Assembly (NCBI GenBank): GCA_013420905.1 | Contig: JAAXNY010000010.1 | Span: 1,736,001-1,800,000 of the forward strand | Source: Collybia mongolica | Lineage: Eukaryota; Basidiomycota; Agaricomycetes; Agaricales; Clitocybaceae | Reading direction: 5' to 3' | DNA: 64,000 nucleotides | Shown: piece after piece, positions 11,160 to 19,681 of the stretch | Layout of the letters: each line of letters opens with the position of its first letter | Position numbering within the stretch: position 1 is the stretch's first letter | The notes under the pieces: generated by a model | Databases searched by the model: none | What the model was told of the DNA's origin: nothing | What the model saw: only the letters and a program-made list of their open reading frames with translations | Translations under genes and position numbers: made by a program

Positions 11160-12710
11160 ATGACCACAACTGCAGGCAGTTCTGACAAAGCTGGCATCCG
11201 TTGGACTTGAGAGGAAACCAACACCCTCCTTACATATGTCGAAAGAAATTGCCTGCTTACGACCTCCAGCGGCCTCAGTTTGAAGCAGAAGAGCTTCAAC
11301 GGGGCTTCTGTCATGATCAAGACGAGGGATGCAAAACAATGTCACTGCAAATGGGGTCAGGTACATGGATTTCTCATTGCTCGGTGCTTTACTAATTACT
11401 GATGATCTGTATAGATGTGCAAGACCTACCGGGCAGTCGCTTCGTGGGACAACAAGTCAGGTAGTGGATACCACGACGACTATGGTGCCAATGTGCGGAC
11501 TGAGAGTGAGAGACAGGTGTTCGAAGAGTGGTTGAAGACACCAGAGGTAAGCACGATGTTTACTACAATGGGAACACTACTGATTCGAGATTGTAAACAG
11601 CATGCACCTATGAAGCAGTACGCGACGACGTCATGGGAATTCTATCACAAAATGCAAGCCTTCATGCCTGGTACACAGCCCCGAGGAACATATGCATTCG
11701 TGCCTGGTGAGCCGTCCAGGGAATCCTCCTCACGGCTGCTCGGCATCATCAACAACAAAGAAGATGGAGAAGAGGATTGTGTGGGACCACCACTTCATCC
11801 CCCTCCTAGTAACCCCCTCTTGTTGACTGACCCTTTGTCATCAACTAACCCCCTCTCGTCAATCAACCCCCTCTCGTCAATCAACCCCCTCTCGTCAACC
11901 AACTTTTTCATGCCAACTGACCCGCTCTCATTGACTAACCCCTCTTCGATGGACATGCCGACTGTGAGTGCACTGGGCGCGTCGCCCTTTTTCGGCACCT
12001 CATCACGGGGAGCGCCAACTGTGTGCAGTTCGGACTCTGGTACTCCTGCTCCCTTGGGCAGCATGATGCCTCCCCCCTCCTCATCCATTGCCCCAACTGC
12101 CCACTGCCCCCCTCCTTCCCAGCCCAATGTATCCATGAGCTCGAGCCATGCTCCGAGTGATAGTGGCAGCTGCAAACGCAAGCACGATACATTAGTAAGC
12201 GGTGCAAACCCCCCTGCTTCCAAACAATCATCGAAGCCAAAGTCAAAGTCAAAGTCAAAGTCGAAGACTGAAGATTTCAATCCCGTCATCCTAACCCAGT
12301 CACTGAATTCAACACTCAACCGCCTCACTGACATCATGAAGCAAACTATGGACAACACCGCTGGTACCATGTCCTCATTGTCATCCACTCCTTCCTCTTC
12401 ACACATCATCCCTACAATATCCAGTTCCTCATCGGGGTTGGCTGCACCTCCAGCTGATGTCCTCGATCACGCGATACAACTCATTACAACACAAACCAGT
12501 CTATCGGAGGACAAATTGCTTGCGGCCTCTCTGTTTTTCACAGGGGCCTCGGAAGAAGCTGTCCGCGCTGCGAAGACCTTTATTGCACTCCAAGCTGTTC
12601 CCCTTGTGCAGCACCAATTCCTCATTTGCCAACTTACAGAGGCTGCTCTTCTCCTGGGAAAAGGAAAAGCAAGGGCTGTGGAGGATGACGAGCAGCTGAT
12701 GGTACTCTAG
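11160..12710 (+). CDS. Myb/SANT-like accessory protein of the Harbinger element, with in-frame stop
   Basis: The second gene of the transposon. Its N-terminal domain reads RWT-stop-EETNTLLTYVERN, then MIKTRDAKQCHCKWGQ. After an intron (about 11359-11414) comes MCKTYRAVASWDNKSGSGYH. Spacing of Trp, hydrophobic residues and the terminal SGSGYHDD resembles the Myb/SANT-like DNA-binding domain of fungal and plant PIF partner proteins. A second intron of about 54 bases fits at 11548-11601. The remainder is low complexity: a Ser/Asn/Pro/Leu repeat (about 11811-11915), Ser/Thr/Pro-rich linkers, a basic KPKSKSKSKSK stretch that could be a nuclear signal, and a helical C terminus. The TGA at 11208-11210 interrupts the domain between RWT and EET. 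Unless a start beyond it is used, the product would be truncated. The frame is otherwise open to the stop at 12708-12710. Confidence 0.7.
11811..11915 (+). repeat. Coding minisatellite in the accessory gene
   Basis: Imperfect 18-base tandem units (core AACCCCCTCTCGTCAATC) encode repeated NPLSSI/T. The central units are identical and the outer units degenerate. Confidence 0.85.
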
Positions 12711-12953
12711 CTCATGTTTTTTTTTTTGCTGTGTTGCATTGGTTGCTACAGGCTAGACCTCATTGCTCAGATCAACATCTCTTGCTGTGTACGTGTCCGT
12801 TTTGATTGCCTCGATCTCAATTTTATCTGTGTTACCCTGAATCCCTTTTATATCACATAGTACTTGTATCGAATACTGTGTACTCAACTTGTAGGCCTGC
12901 TATGAAATTATATATTGTGCATGGTCACTATGTATTCAAAGACCTTCATCATC

Positions 12954-14314
12954 TCAGGTTTCACTATCATCATCATCCTCATCCTCATCATCACTGGCAC
13001 TTGTCTCATTCTCTGCTCGCAAGTAATTTTTGTAACTCACCCACATTTGGTTTGCAATATCCAGCCTGCGTAAATTCACAGCCGAGGCATCCTCATCTTC
13101 AGTAATGAAACCATCATCATCACCATCATCAGGCACAGAGAAACTGGATGTTGCTTCATGTGGATCTGAAGATATTTCACCTTCATCAGTATCAGTGCGT
13201 TGGATGAAGTTCTGGAGAGCGCAGAGTGCAGCAGGAATACAAGCTTGAAATTCAAGGGGATAGCGAGGGGGAAGAAGAAGAATTCGGAAGCGTTGCTTGA
13301 GAACACCAAAAATACGTTCAACAACATTGCATGCTTGTGCATGACAAAGGTTGAAAAGTTCCTTTGCATTTGCTGGACTGTCGGTGTATATTAATATGAT
13401 AAGTAATACACCAGCAAAGGCACATACCAGACACCTGCTGCACCCCACTCTTGAAGATGGTATTGAACACTGCGGAATGGAACAAGAAGTTCCTCACAGT
13501 GGGGAAATCCTGCATCTCCAAGATAGTAGTATCCTGCAGGGACTGTAAACCCTTTTGCCAATGCATCAGCCCAAACTCTGGCATCTGTTGCTGAACCTTC
13601 CCATCCTGTAAGGGCATAAGTGAAGAACATGTCAAAATCACATATAAAAAGACAGTTCTGTGATAAAAAGCCTTTTCGATTGCGATAGACACTTTGCAGT
13701 ACAGCTGGTGGGGAGAGATGAATATGACTGCCATCAATTGCCCCAAGGCATCCCTGGAAGAAAGGCCATAATTTGGGGTTGTCACGGATCCTGGAAGAGA
13801 CAGGATCATTGGCAGATGAGCATTGAACATAGCAATCATAAAATGGTTGTGATGAGAAGATGATGGTCATTTTCTTGAAGTATCTTTATATAATGATCAG
13901 ATTATCATATGCTCGTAATTGTCATATAAATTACTTGGAAATAGTCGGATTTGCCCGTTGAAATTGCTCTCCAACATGACGGATAGATAGGCCAGTGACT
14001 GCAGTATAAAGAAAAATTGCGAGTTGTTCCTCAAGTGCAACATATCTCGTGTCGCCATGGCCCATTGACCGCAGCTCATCAATCAGAGCATGGAAAACCT
14101 CCTTATGGACTCCAAGTTCAGTACGAATGCGTTCGCGATGCCCATTCAGCAACTCTTGAACCCAAGCATGGCCAGAGAGGATTGATGTGTGATATGGCTC
14201 CTTCATATGATAGCAAAAAATCAGGCGTATGAGTGTTGGTATAAGAAATGATAGTTGAATGGTGATTGTAGCAAGTATGGCTTGCAATAATGGCACTGTG
14301 TGGGGATTCATCAT
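12954..14314 (-). CDS. PIF/Harbinger transposase (HARBI1-like, DDE_Tnp_4 type)
   Basis: Three exons read without interruption. Exon 1 (from 14314) carries SGHAWVQELLNGHRERIR, EEQLAIFLYTAVTGLSIRHV and GEQFQRANPTISK, the N-terminal helix-turn-helix region of these enzymes. A 51-base intron joins it to YFKKMTIIF. Exon 2 has the catalytic core: first Asp in LGAIDGSHIHLSPP, then NRKGFLSQNCLFICDFDMFF, and the second Asp in YYLGDAGFPHCEELLVPFR. After a second intron (about 13389-13438) exon 3 gives the third acidic residue in NVVERIFGVLKQRFRILL. The C terminus is acidic (DDEDEDDDDS). All three DDE residues are present, no stop is seen, and the length of about 420 residues is normal. The start could also be the Met of MKEPYHTS. 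It acts in the nucleus, binding and cutting the element ends with the Myb-like partner. Confidence 0.9.
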
Positions 14315-14404
14315 AGCGATGATTAAAAGCCAATGCGACGATCAATAGATAACACTGAAACTTCAATGCAGTGCCCGATACATATGCAAATTCAAATCCT
14401 GACA

Positions 14405-14495
14405 GCAAGATCAACAAGGGAACATGCAAGGACAAACAGTCCAACAAACCGGACGAGCGTCCGGACCGTTCCGGTCAGCGCAGCTGAACAAGCTC
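14405..14495 (-). repeat. Right terminal inverted repeat of the Harbinger element
   Basis: Reverse complement is identical to 10747-10837 over 91 bases. It is followed directly by the TAA target duplication at 14496-14498. Confidence 0.95.
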
Positions 14496-14965
14496 TAAGC
14501 CAGTTATACCTTCTGGGGACCAGCAGATAGCATTATTAATGACATCGCATTATTCTTTGTTTTCAAATCTCGGTTAGCCCATTTTTTGGCTGTGGCTTGG
14601 CAATTCTGTAGGATTATTATGCACAAATTTACAGTAACAAGGCTTACGGTCTACAGAAATCTACGTCATGATGGAATCTACGGCCTGTAGATTTCTGTAG
14701 ATCCTTACGGGAAGTCACCCAAAGGCACAAGCATTTGATCTCAAGGGGTGGAGGCTGTTTATTAAGTGGGGAGACAAATCATCCCTTAGAAAAGGCTTCC
14801 TTTGAGTACCGCCTTAACTGCATGTGGTCCTTCAAAGCTTCACCATTCAAGTTGTGTTCGATGGAAATAAAGTTTCAATGGTAGCTATAATATAGAGGTT
14901 GAGCTGAAATTTACAAAAAAGGTGCAAGCGGCAGATTTGACACAAGTGCCGACCCAGGACCTTTC

Positions 14966-15396
14966 CTAACGGTGGCGGTTGTGGATACGAGTATGGCTAT
15001 GTTCGTGGGCGTGTCCATGAATGTGCTGGTGGTGGTCTGAGTGGTCGCGGTATTTATCGTGCCTGTGTGATTTGTGACTAGGATCGGGTGAATCATGCTT
15101 GTGGTCGTGCCAGTCACGTCCATGATTGTGGCCTCGGGTGTTAAGGTACGTGAAATCTCGTTTGCTACTTGTATGGCGATCCTTAGCAGGGTTGATACCG
15201 CCAGATCCAAGGTTAGGGGAGTACATCTGAATATCTCTTGAGCCATGATCGGAGACACCGGACTGGTTGCTTTCAATTGGTAAAATGTTTTTTTGACAAG
15301 GTACGTGAGGTTGAGATTGTCACATACTTCTTTGGCCCTACATATAGTTACACACAGTCCCAGCAGGACAATGAAACGGGGTTGAGAGAAGAACAT
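14966..15396 (-). CDS. Small secreted histidine-rich protein
   Basis: Exon 1 (15396-15328) encodes MFFSQPRFIVLLGLCVTICR-AKE, a clear signal peptide. A 65-base intron (15327-15263; GTATGT donor, CCAG acceptor, phase 0) leads to exon 2 (15262-14966), reading SGVSDHGSRDIQMYSPNLGS and ending in a tail dense in His, Asp and Arg (DWHDHKHDSPDPSHKSHRH and HHQHIHGHAHEHSHTR). The mature protein would be about 100 residues with roughly 20 histidines and no cysteine after the signal. I do not recognise a family. Metal binding or a cell-wall-associated role is suggested by composition only. The unspliced alternative frame is open but lacks this bias. It begins 471 bases outside the Harbinger element. Confidence 0.6.
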
Positions 15397-15727
15397 AGTG
15401 AATTATATGGCGTGGAGTCACAGGGGAAGTTGATAGACAGGTAATGGGTCGCTTGACAAAAAAGACTGGGCTTGCATTTTTTTTGCTTGATAACATATTG
15501 AGGGCTGACAATAAAACAGTTACTTATGGTGCTCTCGGGCAGTATGTAAGTAACTGATAAGCTTGCGCAAATAAATAACACAGCTCTGTTCCATTTGGGA
15601 CAATCACTGTTCGGAAGCAAGGTCAGTCACCATAGGTTAAAACGGACAAGATGACCTGCCATCCAGTTCTGGTTCCCTCGGCTCCCATCTATAGTTCACT
15701 CTAACGATATCTACGACTATAGCGATA
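15397..15727. other. Divergent promoter region
   Basis: 331 bases between the His-rich gene (minus) and the DUF202 gene (plus). A run of ten T occurs near 15478. No other signal was recognised. Confidence 0.4.
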
Positions 15728-16616
15728 ATGGATTCCGCTCATGACGCCGACGACGCCCACTCACTCGAAACGACCCATCTTATCCCTAAATCCAACCCGG
15801 TTCCGAAACGAATGAAGTCGCGGTCGAACAGCCTCGGCTTTTTGCCAAACCGCCGTCTAAGAACTAAATCTCGACCATCGAAGCTATCAGACAAACCCTC
15901 CATATACATCTCTCATAACGACAAGGGCCTAACCGACGATGGTTCTGATGCAGGCTCAAGTCCGAGAACTCGCACATCATCCAACGCTGCCGCTGTCAGC
16001 TGGCCTCCATCGTGTGATACACTCGATAACGTTGATACACTCGATACACCTTCGTCAGCCTCTACACGGCGTGGCATAAGTTTTCCACAGGTCTCATTAA
16101 AGTTGGAAAACTCAGGTAGCGTTGCTCGGGACCATTTAGCGTCTGAGCGGACTTTCCTGGCATACATGCGGACGAGTTTGGCGCTGGCATCGTCGGGCGT
16201 CGGTAAGTGATGGAGTGTGTTGTTCCACACGGCACTGACCTAGCCTTCCGGAAATAGCGTTGGTGCAGTTATTCACCGTTGCTTCAGCCTCGTCTCCGAG
16301 TTCATTATTAACTACTGGGAGCGAACGAAAACTCCACACATTTATTCGCCCCCTTGGTGCGACAACCATTGCTATGGGACTAGTAGTTCTCTTTATAGGT
16401 ACGCGTCCGTCTCGATCTCCTCAACTAAACTTTATAACACCTTTCGATGTCATAGGCGTAGCACGATATTTCGCCATCCAAACAGCACTTACCAAAGGCT
16501 ATTTCCCTGCCCCCAGACTATTGATGGGCGCTATCGCACTTGCCATGGCTGTACTTGTTACTTTGACATTTGGAATTTTGATTGCGGGCAAGTTGGAACC
16601 GAATGGATTTGTTTGA
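15728..16616 (+). CDS. DUF202 (YidH-like) membrane protein
   Basis: Residues 1-130 are polar and Ser/Thr/Arg-rich with no fold visible. The DUF202 signature follows: ARDHLASERTFLAYMRTSL ALASSGV, interrupted by an intron after Gly-Val. Exon 2 gives LVQLFTVAS and FIRPLGATTIAMGLVVLFIG; a second intron (about 16398-16456) leads to VARYFAIQTALTKGYFPAPR and a last helix LMGAIALAMAVLVTLTFGIL. Three membrane helices are present, as expected for this family, which also forms the membrane part of the VTC polyphosphate complex. The long N-terminal extension is usual for basidiomycete members. Function is unknown; a vacuolar or plasma-membrane place is inferred from relatives. The gene is divergent from the His-rich gene. 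Confidence 0.78.
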
Positions 16617-17730
16617 TTTTGATTTTGACGTAAGATGGCGTCCTGTCTCTGAACCCAAAATTGACAAACGTGGCCCTTACAGACGTTATGACGATGCCAC
16701 ACAGGACTCAGAATACTAAGAGTATTGTGTTACCATCACACAACTGATTAGGTGGAATTCTGTGGACTACGAGTACGCTAGCACTCGTCCATACCCTGTA
16801 ATGTACTGTTTTACTCTCTGCCATCCCATGATGTATATTAACTACTATGTCTCTTACCAAATGGATTAATTTGACCGCAGAGTCTATGCGTGGGTGAGTT
16901 CCCGTTGATTTGGTAAGAGTGACTAGTGTTTATCTGGCTATTCATTTATATATCACGCGATTGTGGGTTTCGATACTCCAAGTTCCGGCCACCCATCTGG
17001 AGCATCAATGCATCACGTCTGAGCATCACTTTTCGGTGCCAAACGCAAGTCCATTTGGAGGACGCAGACATGGTGCTTTCTCGTTCTGTTGCCCAACTGT
17101 TGCCGCATTCCGCAGGGCGCTCTGTTGACTCGCTTCGTCTCATATGGGATCAGTCACTGGACTAGGTGCTTTGTATCATGTAGCTTTATATAGAACTTAC
17201 TTGTAATTTCACCCAAAGATGTGCCTGTTTGGGAAGGCACTGGGAAGTCGTGTGACCAGCTTCACGAATTTGGGTGGGTCACCAAAACGGCTAGTTGCCC
17301 TATCATATGCATTGTTCTTCGGGACCTTACTACATAGCCTCCATGTACCTCTTCTACAACCGATATATATTCTTATAGGAAAAATGGAGACATTTTTGAA
17401 TATGTGTCAGCCGACCATTGCCCTCAGGGGGTCTTCGGAAGTGCTTGCTCAGGTGCTTTTGGTGAAATTGGTCGCGTCGTGTTTGAAAATCATCACGTGA
17501 ATGTTATATTTGCGCACAACGACGGGCATCAAGTCACGATGCGTTCACCAACTAACAACCGTACCAAATGTCGGCCCAACGACGGCGAACATTGAAGCCC
17601 ACGGCTAAACCAGAGAAAGGCAAAGATATAAAGGCTGACATTAGGGGGGATCATATCACAAATTGTTCGGTCAGTTATCGCAGGTATACTCTCATGCAAA
17701 TTCTCATCTTTTCTAGCACCTCAGTTATAG
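16617..17730. other. Intergenic stretch without a recognisable gene
   Basis: About 1.1 kb. Plus-strand ORFs of 79 and 93 codons (16926-17165 and 17219-17500) have no motif I know and no convincing splice links. Confidence 0.45.
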
Positions 17731-19106
17731 ATGGATTCTCTTCCCAGTAACCCTCAGTTTGGTGGTGCTAGGGATTACCTATCGAACATTTTTCGGTCAC
17801 GTCGGGAAGGAGGTAGAGCCAGCCTCTGGTTCCCTGGGGTTTAATGACTCCGACTTGTTTATAGTAGTCGACCTACCAGGGAGAGGGAAAGGCGTGATTG
17901 CAGCGCGCGATATTAACGTTAGTTTTTCTTCCTATCCATGCACAAGTCTTCTTATATCCCAAGGTTACAGCAAGGGGAGCTTATCATACGCGAAAACCCG
18001 CTCTTTATTGTCCCTCATCACAGTTAGTGTTTTATCAGTCCGGAGTTTCAAGTGGAACCAATGCTTACTTCCCTTAATAGTTTCTTCTTCTCCAGCGGCT
18101 CTGATTTCGCAGTCGCTCCTTGAGGTGGACCCGTCAGATCGTCAAGCATTCTTTAATCTATCATACATTAATTTTCCTAAGGGTTTGAAACCTGAAAACC
18201 ACCCGGCTGAAGTGGCACTCGCGATATTTCAAACGAATGCCGTCGCAGCGGGAGCCGGAGTAGGTATCTTTCCCCGGATGGCGAGATTAAATCATGGCTG
18301 CTCTAGCGCGTTCAACGTCGTCTACACCTGGAGAGAATGGGAGAATGTGTTGGTAGTTTATGCATTGAAGAGCATACGGAAGGGCGAGGCGGGTAGATCT
18401 CCGTTGTCTGGGATAATTTAGGTTGACGTGGCTTGCTTCCAGGAGTTACTAACGACATACACAAACACCAAACGGCCTCGAGATCAGCGAAGGTGGGAAA
18501 AAGGCATCTTCAGTTACGTGTGGTAGGTTAACAAATGCAATACAGGGCATTCTTAGAGAAACATTATGGATTTTTCTGTGCCTGTGCCGTGTGCTCCCTT
18601 TCGGACGAGCAGTCCCACGATTCGGACGAACGATTACAAGCTATTTCAGATCAGTATAAACGCTTCGCAACTTGGGGTGCTAGGAGCATCAATGGAAAAG
18701 AGGCTATACGTATTGTTAGAGACATATGGAAGCTCGAGGACGAGGAAGGTTATTGGAGCGAACGAGGGAGGCTCGCCGCTGATGCAGCATGGGTCGCGGC
18801 TTCTCATTCCGAGTGAGCTCGGATGATACACCTCAGACTCTTTACTTACTGATTTGCCGCTAGTGCCGAAGCAGCGCGTCTCTGGGCCGAGATCGCCATT
18901 GAATGGTATACATATGAATTGGGTGCAGACAGTCAGCATATCCAGGAGATGATTGTAGCGGCAAGGGATCCCCAACGTCATTTTGCGTGGGGGTCACGGG
19001 AGCCTCTGGTGGTCGGAGGCCCGGTGCGTGAAATAATTCTCCCAAACCTTTTGTACATATGAAGAAACACTGACCGAGTTAAAATTTCCAGCAGAGAAGC
19101 CGGTAG
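17731..19106 (+). CDS. SET-domain protein (SMYD/Set5-like)
   Basis: The SET core is well preserved. It opens with LPGRGKGVIAARDIN and, after an intron ending at GGTTACAG, QGELIIRENPLFIVPHH. The insert follows (SYINFPKGLKPENHPAEVAL), then RMARLNHGCSSAFNVVYTWR, which contains the NH-C core motif. After KSIRKGE comes ELLTTYTNTKRPRDQR, and a post-SET cysteine cluster FFCACAVC closes the domain. A C-terminal helical region follows to about QRSR-stop at 19106. Such proteins transfer methyl groups from SAM to lysines of histones or other proteins. The first exon is unclear: the ATG at 17731 begins a different frame from the SET exon, so another intron or a different start is needed. The KGE/ELLTTYT junction fits a GC donor (GAG-GCGGGT) better than any GT donor. 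Confidence 0.75.
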
Positions 19107-19681
19107 ACGCCCACAGGGTGATAATAATTTAGTCCGGACTTGACTGGGGTAGATACCAAAGATTAGGATCAGACCGTGATTTTCGGTGGCAAGGCTTTTA
19201 CCGTTTTGTGGTTCTCTCGCCCGACGCTTCGAATAAAGGAGCAGATTATTATTTCTAAGTAGTTCTTATCGAGAAAGGTGCTGGGCGGGTCTGGACATCT
19301 GAGCTCACAGCCCATCATTAGTTGTCGGATGAAAGCGGGATAACCACAGCAAGAAAGAAAAAAAAAAAGAGGTGAGATAATGAGGGAAGTCCGTGAGAGT
19401 CGCGCAGGGGTGATCCGACAAGAAAAGCCGAGGTACATCGGTCTGTCACTCGCCACGTCCCACTTTTCAAGTACATATCCATCACCTTCTGGCGCTCGTT
19501 TCCTCTTCCTCCTTCCCGAAGACTTAACGTCCCACTCCGCTCCTGCTAGCTTTGGATCGATCCAAGCTAGCTCTCTTCGTCAAATTGGTATAATCTCACC
19601 ACATTTTTATTCCCCATGACCGACGTCAATCGTACCACCTTTTCCTCAGCTTTTCCTTTTGCCGCCCTCTCGACATCGGCA
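19107..19681. promoter_or_regulatory. Promoter and 5' leader of the P450 reductase gene
   Basis: 575 bases before the reductase start. It contains a pure A tract near 19360-19372, pyrimidine-rich sequence (19488-19520) typical just upstream of basidiomycete transcription starts, and the near-palindrome at 19545-19571. Confidence 0.5.
19545..19571. promoter_or_regulatory. Near-perfect palindrome in the reductase leader
   Basis: GCTAGCTTTGGATCGATCC followed by AAGCTAGC forms an inverted repeat centred on ATCGAT, with one extra T in the left arm. It lies 111-137 bases before the ATG at 19682. Confidence 0.6.

Larger units (their letters stand above)
10747..14495. mobile_element. PIF/Harbinger DNA transposon, complete
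   Basis: A 3,749-base element with inverted ends identical over 91 bases (10747-10837 and 14405-14495); similarity continues with three mismatches to about 107 bases. It is flanked by a TAA duplication (10744-10746 and 14496-14498), the 3-base target expected of PIF/Harbinger elements. It holds two convergent genes, a Myb/SANT-like protein on the plus strand (11160-12710) and a DDE transposase on the minus strand (12954-14314), the classic two-gene layout of this superfamily. Each end contains a small palindrome, CCGGAC-GCTC-GTCCGG (10778-10793 on the left), a plausible protein-binding site. The unmutated ends and intact transposase point to a recent arrival. Confidence 0.93.
10512..14721. 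mobile_element. Older short inverted-repeat element interrupted by the Harbinger insertion
   Basis: Outside the Harbinger element lies a second pair of inverted ends. TGGGTGACTTCACGTAAGG at 10512-10530 faces the complement of TGGGTGACTTCCCGTAAGG at 14703-14721, 18 of 19 positions matching. Just inside each end are related TCTACGG / TCTACAG motifs and an ATTCCATCA-like block. The right arm also holds its own hairpin-like pair (TCTACAGAAATCTAC and its complement, about 14651-14700). Removing the 3.75-kb Harbinger insertion leaves about 0.46 kb with no coding capacity, consistent with a MITE or other non-autonomous DNA transposon. No clear target duplication is visible at the outer ends, so the exact boundaries and family are uncertain. 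Confidence 0.5.

Noticed and set aside
10951..11163. Proline-rich 70-codon ORF at the left of the Harbinger element
   Set aside because: It is the out-of-frame reading of a Thr/Ser-rich leader that in another frame runs straight into the Myb-like domain.
11795..12409. 204-codon minus-strand ORF
   Set aside because: It is antisense to the Ser/Pro/Lys-repeat part of the transposon accessory gene. Its own Gly/Asp/Phe repeats merely mirror that biased composition.
14911..15396. Unspliced 161-codon reading at the His-rich locus
   Set aside because: The spliced version uses a perfect GTATGT donor and yields a strongly biased tail; the unspliced frame is Thr-rich without domain and its tail is explained by the shifted His codons.
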